This document shows positions 25,401 through 35,710 of a stretch of DNA of 64,000 nucleotides, one piece after another (position 1 is the first letter of the stretch; each line of letters opens with the position of its first letter). The notes below the pieces were generated by a model that made no database searches, was not told the DNA's origin, and worked only from the letters and a program-made list of their open reading frames with translations. A program made the translations under genes and the position numbers. Source of the DNA: DATKMP01 sp963790045 (GTDB taxonomy: Bacteria > Bacteroidota > Ignavibacteria > UBA10030). The stretch spans positions 62,001 through 126,000 of the forward strand of contig CAWBMS010000015.1 of the NCBI GenBank assembly GCA_963790045.1, in the 5' to 3' direction.

Positions 25401-27435
25401 ATGAAGATTTTCTCCACCTTCACCGTTGCTGCCTTTTTGCTGGTCAGCGTTTCATGGGGACAGGACATTGCAAAACAAGCAAAGCCCATTGACCCTGCCA
25501 ATCTTGATACCTCGGTTAAGCCGGGCAATGATTTTTTTCATTATGCCAACGGGGCATGGCTGAAAACCAATCCAATTCCAGCTGCGTTCGATCAATGGGG
25601 CAGTTTCAATATTCTTGCAGATCACAACAGCGATGTGCTGCATGGAATTTTAGATGATGCCGCTAATGATAAATCGGCGACCGCAGGAAGCAACAAGAAA
25701 AAGATCGGCGATTTTTATGCAACCGGCATGGATTCTGTTGCTATCGAAGCGCTTGGTTATAAACCGATTGAAGGCGATCTGAACCGCATTGCCGCCATCA
25801 AGGATATCGACGGCGTCCAGCATGAAATTGCGTCACAGCATGCGGAATATGATCAGACTTTGTTCGGTTTCGGTTCAGAACAAGATCCGAAAAATAGTTC
25901 GGAAGTCATTGGCGAAATCCACCAAGACGGATTAGGATTGCCGGACCGCGATTATTATTTTGCACAAGATGCACGGTCGAAGACCATCCGCGAGGAATAT
26001 GTCAAACACATCGTTGCTATGTTCAAATTGATCGGTGATGATGAAGCGACAGCTTCAGCATCGGCGCAATCCATTCTGGCATTCGAAACACAATTGGCAA
26101 AAGCATCCCGCACACGTGCTGCATTGCGCGATCCCGATAAAAATTACAATAAAATGACACAAGAAGAATTGGCGAAGCTTGCGCCATCATTCAATTGGAA
26201 ACGGTTTTTTGTAGAAATCGGTTGGACAACGCCGGGAAGCGTGGATGTCGGACAGCCGGAATTCTTCCGGCAAATTGATACTCTCGTGAAAACCGCATCG
26301 CTTGCCGACTGGAAAAATTATCTTCGCTGGCATGTGTTAAGTAGTGCCGCAAGCGCATTGAGTTCACCGTTTGTCGCGGAAGGTTTCCATTTCCGCGGAA
26401 CAATTCTCACCGGCACAAAAGAAATGCAGCCGCGCTGGAAACGGATTCGCGGTGTTATCGACGGCATGCTGGGCGAGGCGCTCGGCGAAGTGTACGTCGC
26501 AAAAGCATTTCCACCCGAAGCAAAAGCACGCGCATTGGAATTAGTCAAGAATATCCGACTTGCACTTCGTCAACATATCGAACGACTGACATGGATGGAC
26601 GATGCAACTAAACAAGCCGCTCTAAAAAAACTCGATGCCATTACGGTCAAGATCGGTTATCCTAATAAATGGCGCGATTATTCTTCTTTGAAAATCGACC
26701 GCACTTCATTCGTGGATAATATTCGCAATGCCGCACGATTTGCATTTCAATTTGAGTTGAATAAAATCGGAAAGCCCGTGGATAGAACGGAATGGGGCAT
26801 GACACCGCCGACCGTGAATGCCTATTATGACCCATCGATGAATGAAATCGTTTTCCCCGCCGGAATTCTTCAACCGCCATTCTTCGATTTCAAAGCGGAT
26901 GATGCCGTGAACTACGGCGGCATCGGCGTAGTCATCGGGCATGAAATTACGCACGGGTTTGATGATGAAGGAAGTAAGTTCGATGCAGAAGGAAATTTAA
27001 AATCATGGTGGACAGAAAACACACGGAAAAATTTCGATGCACGAACCGCCTGTACTGCAAAAACAATTCGATACATATATTCCTATCGATTCCTTACATA
27101 TAAACGGCGAACAAACGCTTGGCGAAAACATCGCCGATCTTGGCGGCGTTGCGCTTGCTTACACCGCATTGCAAAACGCCTTGAAAGAAAAATCCGTAGA
27201 AAAGATCGACGGCTTTACACCGGAGCAGCGATTCTTTCTTTCCTTTGCACAGGTCTGGCGCAGAAATGTCCGCCCGGAGCGGTTACGGTTGCAAGTAAAA
27301 ACCGATTTCCATTCCCCCGCAGAATATCGCGTGAACGGAACATTGCCGAACGTGCAGGAATTTTACGATGCGTTCAACGTTCAACCAACGGATGCATTAT
27401 ACCTTGCACCGGATAAACGAGCATTGATCTGGTAA
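25401..27435 (+). CDS. M13-family zinc metallopeptidase (PepO/neprilysin type; frame broken once)
   Basis: A secreted endopeptidase for small peptides. The ATG at 25401 has AAGGA upstream and begins a signal peptide 'MKIFSTFTVAAFLLVSV' ending 'WGQD'. The zinc motif 'VIGHEITHGFDDEGS' is near residue 511, preceded by 'VNAYYDPSMNEIVFPAGIL'. The third ligand motif 'GENIADLGGVALAY' lies in another frame. Removing the A at 27054 gives 'NFDARTACLQKQFDTY' and restores a protein of about 678 residues ending in the family's C-terminal Trp. A longer upstream reading without a signal peptide is less likely. A strong terminator follows. Confidence 0.9.
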
Positions 27436-27461
27436 TGTAATTTTGTATCGATGAATGTATG

Positions 27462-27501
27462 ATCCCGTTTCTTGTTGCTATGCAAGAAACGGGATTTTTT
27501 T
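27462..27501 (+). terminator. Strong rho-independent terminator after the M13 peptidase
   Basis: ATCCCGTTTCTTG at 27462-27474 pairs perfectly with CAAGAAACGGGAT at 27483-27495 (13 bp, eight-base loop), followed by a run of T residues. Confidence 0.93.
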
Positions 27502-27562
27502 ATAACGTCTATTACAAAAGTAAACCGAAAAGAAAAACTCGAAACTCCCAACAAGTATTTTG

Positions 27563-27636
27563 TGATCCCGGCGCGACTCGAACGCGCGACCCACAGCTTA
27601 GAAGGCTGTTGCTCTATCCAACTGAGCTACGGGACC
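27563..27636 (-). tRNA. tRNA-Arg (anticodon TCT)
   Basis: A 74-base tRNA on the minus strand. The acceptor stem GGTCCCG pairs with CGGGATC (one G-U), the D-arm is GCTC-AGTTGGATAGAGC, the anticodon loop is CTTCTAA (TCT, reads AGA/AGG), the T-arm is GCGCG-TTCGAGT-CGCGC, and the discriminator is A. CCA is not encoded. A broken gene ends directly upstream of it. Confidence 0.96.
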
Positions 27637-27639
27637 ATG

Positions 27640-28033
27640 CATTTAGAAAAAAACTACCACTTATGTAACATTTGCAACAATAATTTATTACGTGCACAAT
27701 TTTAATATACTGCAAGATTGTCCGCGTGTCAATATTGTGTATTTCCTTCGCATAACACAGATTATGCTCTTGCACTAACTCTTTGGGAAGATTACGGATG
27801 CCCGTTGTCCATCTTGCCAACGTGTCAAGCATTGGAACTGGGTCATAACTGCGAACTTTTTGGATAAGACTCCATCCGCCTTCTCCAGGACTATTAGCTT
27901 CTTTTAAGAGAAATAATACTTTAGGATTGCTTGTTAAATAAGAACCTTCCTCGACAACACCATCCCGAACAATGTTTTTCGGGTCGATAGAATATTTTTA
28001 AAAAAGTTCATCCTCTCTTTGCCTGATTGTCAT
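27640..28033 (-). pseudogene. Broken gene of unknown function next to tRNA-Arg
   Basis: A good RBS (AAAGGAG) and ATG at 28033 open a frame 'MTIRQREDELF' that meets TAA at 27998-28000 in a T-run/A-run junction where 'KKYSIDPKNIVRDG' would be expected. It then continues in the same frame: 'VLFLLKEANSPGEGGWSLIQKV' and 'PMLDTLARWTTGIRN'. That part looks like a genuine conserved protein, family not recognised. Homology-like sequence fades about 40 codons before the tRNA and the frame runs into the tRNA gene, so the 3' end is missing. Truncation at a tRNA gene suggests loss or insertion at an attachment site. Confidence 0.6.
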
Positions 28034-28189
28034 TTGTTTCTCCTTTTAATGTATGCCGCCCAAAAAATGGTGGACAAGTATTTTGGTAAAAGTTGTTGCA
28101 TTCAATGTTATTAATCCCAAATCCAAATGCAAGGAAATAAATATTAGAACAATCGATCCGATCAAGACTGTGTCAAAACCATAGAAATT

Positions 28190-28256
28190 ACGGTAGTCGA
28201 AACCTTCAGGTTTCGTTTCTAGAATAAATACGAGGACTAAAGTCCTCGACTACCGT
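28190..28256. repeat. Three-way-junction palindromic repeat
   Basis: An outer perfect 11-bp stem (ACGGTAGTCGA at 28190-28200 with TCGACTACCGT at 28246-28256) encloses two perfect hairpins: CGAAACC-TTCA-GGTTTCG (28198-28215) and CGAGGACT-AA-AGTCCTCG (28231-28248). The design is that of a dispersed structured intergenic repeat. No coding sequence overlaps. Confidence 0.75.
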
Positions 28257-28334
28257 TGTTATTTGCTTTTTTAAACAGTCTCCAAGCAGCAAAGTATTTT
28301 GTTACTCTGTGTATGCGGTAGTCTAATGTTCTGG

Positions 28335-28377
28335 ATTCCCGCTTTTCCCAAAGGGATCACTTTCGTGACGCGGGAAT
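28335..28377. repeat. Palindromic intergenic repeat (ATTCCCGC/GCGGGAAT)
   Basis: ATTCCCGC at 28335-28342 pairs with GCGGGAAT at 28370-28377, with small inner hairpins (TCAC-TTTC-GTGA). This is a common dispersed repeat type in environmental genomes. The surrounding 28034-28466 stretch has no gene I can support. Confidence 0.6.
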
Positions 28378-28466
28378 GACGACGCAAGCTTCGGGGTATG
28401 AAAACCGAAAAAGAATAAATCTATCTTACCATTACATCGAAAGCCACAACAACCTTATTGTCCCAC

Positions 28467-28904
28467 TCAACCAATTTGTGGACCGCTCCCAATAGCCATT
28501 TTTCCTTTATAATATTTTTGTTTGATGGCAGTGGATTCCTGTACAAATTTTTCGACGCCTTCGCGTTTGATTATACAAAGATTAAAGACCTTCATATTGT
28601 GCGGCAGTACATCCGCGCGGTCTGCCGATGGTTGAAGTTTGTTGCAAGGAAATTCATCGCACTCATGACAAAATTGAACTTTCATATCGCCGGCACACAA
28701 GTATGTTGCACATGTTTCTGGAATAACCGGACAGTTGCCATGAACGTTTCGGCAACCCGGGCACGGAATTTTTTCTTTTGGAATTCCTCTCGCTAATAAA
28801 GCATTATAAAGTTGAGCATTATCCTTGCACGTATAAAGTTCGCAAATGCCGCAATCGATGCCGCACGGCGCCACTAAATTTAAACGTTCCTGAGTTTGCA
28901 TCAT
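28467..28904 (-). CDS. DUF3795 cysteine-rich protein
   Basis: A 145-residue protein with 12 or more cysteines in paired motifs: 'APCGIDCGICELYTC', 'CPGCRNVHGNCP', 'CATYLCAG' and 'FCHECDEFPCNKL'. This pattern is the DUF3795 family, presumed to bind zinc or an Fe-S cluster; the function is unknown. The first two codons are both ATG. It stands alone, flanked by repeats on one side and the divergent sigma-factor gene on the other. Confidence 0.8.
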   Translation of the reverse strand: MMQTQERLNLVAPCGIDCGICELYTCKDNAQLYNALLARGIPKEKIPCPGCRNVHGNCPVIPETCATYLCAGDMKVQFCHECDEFPCNKLQPSADRADVLPHNMKVFNLCIIKREGVEKFVQESTAIKQKYYKGKMAIGSGPQIG

Positions 28905-29102
28905 TATTATTCTCTCGAAAGTATGCTATGTGTTACCGTGAATAGAAGAAATGCTGCCTGCCATTTTTATATTGCTTCGATAAAACGGCTTTCTGATTAA
29001 GCTTACGAATATTTTCGGAAAAATGTTGCATATTCTCTTCATGAGAAAAACAAAAATTTTCTTTTTCATGTAACTTCTTTCTGTTTTGCGGATATTATAT
29101 AT

Positions 29103-29592
29103 ATGAAGCAGGACATGATAAGTTTTCAACAGATCTATAAACAATATTCGGACGATGTGTATCGGTTTTCGGTACTGGCTTACCGGCAATGCCGGCGACG
29201 CAAGCGATATTACGGCAGATACGTTTGCCCACGTCTGGATGGCTGAAACAGATCTCCGCATCGAATCTGTAAAAGCATATCTGTTCGCCATTGCCCGCAA
29301 TCTGTGGCTGCATGAAAAACGGAGAACGAAGAAGTTTATCGAACTCGATGAACAAATCTGCGATTCTTCTGCCCGTCCGGATACCGTCGCAGAAGCGCGG
29401 CACGATCTGGATGTCGTCAAACAAGCGCTTCAAACTCTGCCGGAAATAGATCGGACAATTTTTATTTTGCGTGTCGATGAAAACTTGTCTCACGAAGAAA
29501 TTGCACAGGCAACGGGGCTTTCTATCGGTAATGTGAAAGTTCGGCTTCTGCGCGCACGAAAAAAGATTCTCACTCTCACTTCCCTCAATTAA
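29103..29592 (+). CDS. ECF-type RNA polymerase sigma factor (frame broken by one base)
   Basis: A sigma-70 family regulator of about 163 residues. Region 2: 'FQQIYKQYSDDVYRFS' then, in the next frame, 'YWLTGNAGDASDITADTFAHVW', joined when one G of GG at 29171-29172 is removed. 'KAYLFAIARNLWLHEKRRTK' completes region 2. Region 4: 'LQTLPEIDRTIFILRVDENLSHEEIAQATGLSIGNVKVRLLRARKKI'-type helix-turn-helix ('EEIAQATGLSIGNVKVRL'). The start is the ATG at 29103 or 29115. The membrane protein gene 10 bases downstream is its probable anti-sigma partner. Confidence 0.87.
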
Positions 29593-29602
29593 GGAGCACA
29601 CC

Positions 29603-30013
29603 ATGACTATCAGCAAAGACATTATGACCGACCTTTTGCCGGTGTATTATTCCGGCGAGTGCAGCCAGGATACAAAAGATTTGATTGAGCAATACTTTCA
29701 ATCCCATCCGGAATTCGAACAGCAAGCAAAAGCAATGTTTAAAAATCCTTTTCCCGAACATCTCGCCCAGCCGCTGAAGCAATCGGCAGAATACAAATCG
29801 TTGAAAAGAACCAAGCGCCTTCTGCGGCTGCGTGCCACTCTCATGGGGTTTGCCATTTTCTTTTCCCTCGCTCCTTTTTCTGTCTCCAACGTTGATGGAA
29901 AAACTCACTGGATGATTTTAGAATCGCCAACAGCCGCATGCATCTATGGTGCAATCGGAATACTCTTCTGGATCGGTTATTTCATGATGCGGCGGAAGAT
30001 GCGCGTGATCTGA
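29603..30013 (+). CDS. Putative anti-sigma factor, membrane protein
   Basis: A 136-residue protein with an N-terminal cytoplasmic part ('DLLPVYYSGECSQDTKDLIEQYF') like the zinc-finger anti-sigma domain but lacking the HxxxCxxC ligands, then two membrane segments ('LMGFAIFFSLAPFSV' and 'ACIYGAIGILFWIGYFMM'). AAGGAG lies 8 bases before the ATG. Position directly after the sigma gene and topology suggest it holds the sigma factor at the membrane. The signal sensed is unknown. Confidence 0.7.
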   Translation: MTISKDIMTDLLPVYYSGECSQDTKDLIEQYFQSHPEFEQQAKAMFKNPFPEHLAQPLKQSAEYKSLKRTKRLLRLRATLMGFAIFFSLAPFSVSNVDGKTHWMILESPTAACIYGAIGILFWIGYFMMRRKMRVI

Positions 30014-30073
30014 TCACAAGCAGAACAACAAATTATTTTTCCAATATCGTTCACCATTTTTTTAGGAGGATTT

Positions 30074-30355
30074 ATGAGACTCTCTGCGTTGTATATTGCC
30101 ATGACCTTTTGTTTTACCCTAACACTGCAATCCGGCGAGCCAGTTACATTCGATACCCAATGGTTGTCATCCAAACCGGAAGTGATGACGTAACCATGCG
30201 ACAAGTCCGCAAGGAGATGGATTGAATGCTTTTCTGTTGAGATGACAACGTTCGAAGGAACAGCCGTATATTGGATAGAGAAAACTTTACCGCACAGGAT
30301 TCTTTTGATGATAGAAGAAGCTGATACCAAACGAAGGACAGAATTAATTTTTTGA
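30074..30355 (+). pseudogene. Decayed secreted protein gene (relic 1)
   Basis: A strong AGGAGG RBS and an ATG at 30074 open a short signal-peptide-like frame 'MRLSALYIAMTFCFTLTL' that stops at TAA 30191-30193. The same frame then continues 'VEMTTFEGTAVYWIEKTL', 'PHRILLMIEEADTKRRTELIF' and ends at 30355. The C-terminal part is nearly repeated at 32409-32504, so this is one end of a real family. The middle of the protein seems to be lost. The family is not recognised; it loosely recalls periplasmic DUF3108/outer-membrane-sorting proteins. Confidence 0.55.
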
Positions 30356-30704
30356 TCGATTTATTATACGATAGATATTGATTGTTCAATAATTGAATAA
30401 TAGGTAAGCGACATCGTAGTATGTCGCCTCCGTCGTAAAAATTCTCGAATCACGTTCGTGGGAATGATTAATCTCCATTCTCTAAATCAGATTCTCAATC
30501 TTCAAGACAAAATACTTTTCCTAAATATACAATTTCACTTACTTGACTTTAATATCATACACCTCTATCTTTTTAAACCAGCATCTAATTCTATTCGATT
30601 AGATTGGATTAAAATTTATAAAATATTGTTTAATATTTTATAGAAGACCTTCGAAGGCGTACGTTGAATGAGCATCCTAATTCCTTCGAAAATCAAAAAT
30701 ATAA
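30356..30704. other. AT-rich region upstream of the GH30 gene
   Basis: About 350 AT-rich bases with no supported gene. A weak direct duplication of 'TTAATATTTTATA'-like tracts is visible near 30610-30645. It presumably contains the glycosidase promoter. Confidence 0.4.
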
Positions 30705-30716
30705 ATGAGGTTCGTA

Positions 30717-32282
30717 ATGAAACAGTTGATACAACCCAAAAAAGGGGGGAATAATCTCACCAACACAATCATTGTCTTAATGATATGCACTATTGCCTTG
30801 ACAACACAAATCAATGCGCAAGCAACTGCAACGCCAACCGTGTATTTGGACAGTTCGATGCAGATCATCAGGGGATTTGGTGCGGCTAATATCGTCGGCT
30901 GGCGGCCGGATATGACTTCTGCCGAGGTGCAGACAGCTTTCGGCTCGGATGTAGGCCAACTTGGATTCACGATTATGCGGCTCCGTATTTCTCCGGATTC
31001 CACGGAGTTCATCACGAGCGTCCCATCGGCGCTTGCAGCACAGCAGCTCGGAGCAACGATCATTGCCTCTCCATGGACTCCGCCTCTCTGGATGAAGTCG
31101 AATGATAGCACAGCAGGCGGATATTTATTGCCAAGCGCGTATGCAGCGTATGCAGCCCACCTTAAAGCGTTTGTCGATACGATGGCAAAATACGGTGTTT
31201 CAATTTATGCCGTTTCACTCCAGAATGAACCTGATGCCAAAGTTACCTATGAATCGTGTTACTGGACTGCGACACAGTTTCTTAATTTCGTCAAATATTA
31301 TGCACCCTCAATCGGCACGCCGATTTTTATGCCTGAATCGGAAAGTTTCATTCACGCTCTTTCAGATTCGACTCTCAACGACTCCGTTGCTGCGGCAAAT
31401 GTCGGATTTGTCGCCGGACATCTTTACGGTACAAGCCCGACAACCTATCCTCTTGCCGCTTCAAGAGGAAAAGAAGTATGGATGACCGAACATTATACGA
31501 CTTCCACAGATTCAGGGAATGTATGGCCCCTTGCACTCAATGTCGGTAAAGAAATAAATGATTGTATGAATGCCAATATGAGCGCCTATGTATGGTGGTA
31601 TATTGTTCGTTTCTATGGACCGATTGATGAGAACGGCAACGTCACAAAACGCGGGTATGTTATGTCACACTATTCACGATTTATTTATCCGGGGTATTAT
31701 AGAGTGTATACCGTAACGCCGTATGTACGTGGCTCGCTTTCTATTGCATTGTCGGCATATAAAAGCCCCACTCAAATAATCTTAGAAGCAATCAATTTAA
31801 ATTCATCTACCGTTCGAGATTCTATCGTCTTACGGAACCTGACAGGCGGATCCGCAAGTTTTGTGAAGTATGTTACCTCGAAGAATAAAAATGTTTTATA
31901 TCAAGGCACCATTACAGCTTCCAACGGTTATTTCACCGATACACTTGAAGCGAACAGTATAGCAACATATGTCTCGAATGCTACAAGCGGGGTAAAAAAT
32001 GTTCCGACTGTTCCTTCGACATTCTCGCTTGCACAGAATTATCCTAACCCGTTTAACCCCACGACCAGGATTGACTTTGCCCTTGGTAATGCTGCCAGCG
32101 TAAAATTGTCTATTTATAATATTCTGGGTCAGAAGGTTGCCACGCTCATCAACAATGAATATCGGCAAGCGGGATCGCAATCTATCACATTCGATGCCGG
32201 CAAATTAACCAGCGGTGTTTATTTCTATAAACTCGAAGCGGGTTCATTTGTACAAACTAAAAAAATGGTGCTGATGAAGTAA
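30717..32282 (+). CDS. Secreted GH30-family glycoside hydrolase with T9SS sorting domain
   Basis: About 521 residues. An N-terminal hydrophobic signal segment ('IIVLMICTIALTTQINAQ') leads into a TIM barrel: 'IRGFGAANIVGW', 'IIASPWTPPLWMKSN', the acid/base Glu in 'VSLQNEPDAKVTYESC', and the nucleophile Glu in 'WMTEHYTT'. This fits GH30 glucuronoxylanase/endo-xylanase-like enzymes; the substrate is inferred as xylan-type hemicellulose. The last 80 residues are a type A T9SS tail: 'FSLAQNYPNPFNPTTRIDF', 'VKLSIYNILGQKVATLI', 'LTSGVYFYKLEAG' and 'KKMVLMK'. The ATG at 30717 has GAGG six bases upstream and is preferred over the ATG at 30705. Confidence 0.88.
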   Translation: MKQLIQPKKGGNNLTNTIIVLMICTIALTTQINAQATATPTVYLDSSMQIIRGFGAANIVGWRPDMTSAEVQTAFGSDVGQLGFTIMRLRISPDSTEFITSVPSALAAQQLGATIIASPWTPPLWMKSNDSTAGGYLLPSAYAAYAAHLKAFVDTMAKYGVSIYAVSLQNEPDAKVTYESCYWTATQFLNFVKYYAPSIGTPIFMPESESFIHALSDSTLNDSVAAANVGFVAGHLYGTSPTTYPLAASRGKEVWMTEHYTTSTDSGNVWPLALNVGKEINDCMNANMSAYVWWYIVRFYGPIDENGNVTKRGYVMSHYSRFIYPGYYRVYTVTPYVRGSLSIALSAYKSPTQIILEAINLNSSTVRDSIVLRNLTGGSASFVKYVTSKNKNVLYQGTITASNGYFTDTLEANSIATYVSNATSGVKNVPTVPSTFSLAQNYPNPFNPTTRIDFALGNAASVKLSIYNILGQKVATLINNEYRQAGSQSITFDAGKLTSGVYFYKLEAGSFVQTKKMVLMK

Positions 32283-32318
32283 TATTCGGATTGGCAGGAT
32301 GACTTGCTTCATCCTTTT

Positions 32319-32353
32319 AAGCCGACAGGAATGAAAGTTTTTGTCGGCTTTTT
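32319..32353 (+). terminator. Rho-independent terminator after the GH30 gene
   Basis: AAGCCGACA at 32319-32327 pairs with TGTCGGCTT at 32342-32350, followed by TTT and an AT-rich stretch. The loop is 14 bases. Confidence 0.75.
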
Positions 32354-32408
32354 AATTCTATAAAAATCATAACACAAAATTATTCCTCTGTGATATCGGT
32401 AAACTGGA

Positions 32409-32504
32409 ATGATTATTCCCGACTGGATAGAGAATACTTTACTGTACCGGATTATTTTAATCGAAGAAGCTGATGCCAAACGAAGAACAGAATTGATACT
32501 ATAA
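32409..32504 (+). pseudogene. Relic 2 of the same secreted-protein family
   Basis: A 31-codon open stretch reading 'DWIENTLLYRIILIEEADAK' and ending 'RRTELIL', matching the C-terminus of the relic at 30074-30355 ('YWIEKTLPHRILLMIEEAD'). Upstream codons are interrupted by TAA and there is no signal peptide. It is a truncated second copy on the other side of the glycosidase gene. Confidence 0.6.
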
Positions 32505-32641
32505 TGGAAATTATTCAAGGGTTCGGCGACAATTTCCGACTTATTTTAATATTCTATTGTCTTGTGGATAGAAAAGTAGGAGAAAAATCTTTTCAGGTGT
32601 GTTTTGTAACAACGCTTCAACGCGGAATAATACCTTCACCA

Positions 32642-35600
32642 TCATTCTGCTTTGTGCAACAATCGATAAATAACCGGCAAGCCGAAGAACAGAATAAAAC
32701 TTGAGACAGAAAATCCGCCGATGATGGCAATGGCAAGCGGCTGCTGCATTTGTGCACCGGCACCGATGCCGAGAGATAATGGCAGCAAAGCAAAGACAGC
32801 AGCAAGCGTTGTCATCAAAATTGGCCGTGCGCGCATTTGACCGGCGCGAACTAAAGCATCTTCTAATTGCATGCCTTCTGCCTGAAATGTTTTGACGCTG
32901 TGCAGAACAAAAATAGCGTTCTCTGCCACAATCCCGATAATCATAATGATGCCGACGAAACTTGAGATATTAAATGTAACGCCCGTGATCCACAATGCCG
33001 CAAGCACACCAACAAGAGACAACATATTTACGATGAAGATGGAAACAGGAACAGCAAACTCACCGAACTCCAGCAACAGTACAATGAAGACCAGCATAAA
33101 CGCCGCAATCGCAACCAATAGCAATCCGCGAAACGATTCCTGCTGTGTTTGATATACGCCGCCGTATTCGATGGAAATTCCTTTTGGGAGAAGAATTTCT
33201 TTGTTGAGCTTTTTCTGAATATCTTCCACCGTTCTGCCGAGATCGCGTCCTTCAATCCTTGCAGTCACAGAAACAAGCTGGCGTAATCCTTCACGGTGCA
33301 ATTCTGCCTGCCCTGAAGTTTTTTGAATCACCGCAATATTACGAAGAGGAACGCGCACACCGGATGCATTCATAAATTGAATCTGCTCGATTTTATCAAC
33401 GTCCGTCCGATATTCCTCGGGAAAGCGCACGCGCACACCGATGAGCTTCTCTCCTTTTTGAATTTTTGTATCCGACCGCCCACGCATCATCGTTTCCAAT
33501 TGCTCCTGCACATCCGCAGGATTCAATCCGGCAATCGATGCCTTCACCGGATCGACGTTGACAATGAGCGATGGCCCGGCAATAATAATACCGTTGTTCA
33601 CGTCCACCACGCCCGGTACGGTTTCGATAACCGACTTTACTTTTTCCGCCGTGGCATGAAGCAATGGCGTATCATCGCCAAACAGTTTAATTTCCACCGG
33701 TGACGGATTGTTGGTGAGATCGCCGATCACATCCATCATCAATTGCCCAAAGTCAATTTGTAGGCGTGGTTCGGACGATTCGATTTTTTCCCGCACTTCA
33801 GCAATCACATCTTCAATATCGCGAGATCGATTTTTTTTCAGCTTCACTAAAAAATCGCCGTTGTTTGATTCGGTGAGAAAAAATCCCAACTGCGTTCCAG
33901 TTCGGCGCGAATACGAATCAACTTCCGGTGTGGACATAAGAATATGTTCGACATTTTCCAGCATGCGATTTGTTTCATTCAATGAAGTGCCTGACGGCGA
34001 TAAATAATCCAGAACAAATGTGCCTTCATCCATCTTCGGCATAAAGTCGTTGCCAATAGAATTATAAAGGACATACGTTACAAGAAGAATGACCACAGCT
34101 AATGGAATGATGAAATATTTTTTTTCAAGAAGATACCGCAGTATCCGTTCATACCACTCGTTAAACTTTGAAGGGCGTTGGTGATGTTCCATTTCATGTT
34201 CAATGTCCTGCTCCCGGATCAACACCATTGCCAAAAGCGGCGCAAGTGTGATGGAGAACAGAAACGAAACTAACATTGCCACCACCATCGTGATGGAAAG
34301 CGATGCAAAAAATGCACCTGTGACACCGCCGAGGAATGCTAATGGAATATGAATGACAATCGTGCTTGCTGTTGAGCCGAGAATCGCCGGCATCAATCTG
34401 TGAATTGAATCCGAAGCCGTTTTGGCAAAGGATGTAGATCGTGCGGTGCCGTGTTCCGCTTGATGCTTGGAAAAATGTTTAAAGATATTTTCGATAACGA
34501 CAATCGAATCATCGATGATCAATCCGACTGCCGCAGCCATTCCGCCGAGCGTCATAATATTGATCGACAATCCAAAGGCATACAAAAACGCGAGCGTGGA
34601 AGCTAATGTTGCCGGCACAACCAACAGCATGACCAGACTGACGCGCCAGCTTCGCAAAAAGAAAAAGACAACGATCATCGCGAGCAGGATGCCGATCAAA
34701 ATACTATCTCTGCTGCTGAGAATAGAATTGCTGATGAAATCCCCTTGGTCGTACCAATTCTCAAAATGTACAGCTTGAAAGCAAGTTTAATTTGGCAACT
34801 TCGGCTGCAACGTCCTTCCCTATTTGCACCGTGCTGCCTGTCGGCTGCTTCATAATATTGATAAGCACGGCATCTTTTCCATTTGCTGTGGTGCGGATGA
34901 ACCGATCTTCGACAGAAGGTTTGACGGTAGCAATGTCCGCCACAGTAATGGGAACGCCGCCTTGTACAGCCACCACGACGTTCTGAATATCGTCTGTTGT
35001 CTTCAACAATCCGGAAACAAGCGAAAGATAAATCTGATAATTGTTATCCACTAAGCCGGTGGAAGAAATAAAGTTTGTTTTTTGAATCGCGTCGGCAACC
35101 TGCCGGATATCGAGACGATACGAAGAAAGTTTTTCTGGTGAAACGGTCACAAGAAATTCCCGAGTATCGCCGCCGGTAATTTCAACCCGCGCCACACCGT
35201 TCACCTTCATTAGTGCCGGACGAATTTGATACAACGCAATGTCACGCAGTTCAACCGAATTTAATTTATCGGACGTAAGACTATAGCCGAGAATCGGAAA
35301 TACAGCTACACTCATTTGCTCCGCCTGAATCGAAGCGGTTGCGGGCAGCGTGTTGCGCACATTTGAAATGCGCCCTTGAAGAAACTGTAGCGTCTGCTGA
35401 ACATTCGTTCCCCAATCCAAACCGACAGAGATTTCTGTTGACCCGCGGCCGGTAATGGAACGAACAAGTTTAACACCCGGAATGGAACTGACCACTTCTT
35501 CAAGCGGCTTTGTCACTTCCACCATCATTCGCTCTGCCGGTTCTTCACCATTGTCTGCAAGAATAACGATGCGCGGAAATGTTATATCCGGAAATAACGA

Positions 35601-35702
35601 AATAGGCATGTGCAGCATAAGCGCAATGCCAGAAAGAACAAACACAACGGTGGTAAAAAGAAATGCTTTTGCGTGGCGACAAACGTAATCAAACAGGTTC
35701 AT
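32642..35702 (-). CDS. RND efflux transporter permease (frame broken)
   Basis: Inner-membrane proton-driven pump of about 1020 residues. The N-terminal part has 'ISLFPDITFPRIVILADNG', 'EVTKPLEEVVSSIPGVK' and 'GVARVEITGG'. The C-terminal part has 'LGGMAAAVGLIIDDSIVVIENI' (the conserved TM4 Asp-Asp), 'NDFMPKMDEGTFVLDYLSPSG', 'IVLLLEFGEFAVPVSIF' and 'ARPILMTTLAAVFALLPLSLG'. The frame changes between 34773 and 34788. Adding one A to each of two A-runs restores 'AKLKLAFKAVHFENWYDQGDFI'. It is the last gene of a YncE-TolC-adaptor-pump operon. The substrate is unknown. Confidence 0.88.
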
Positions 35703-35710
35703 CTTCTACC

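Noticed and set aside
28034..28466. Coding sequence between tRNA-Arg and the DUF3795 gene
   Set aside because: No frame longer than about 60 codons has an RBS or protein-like composition; the stretch is made of palindromic repeats.
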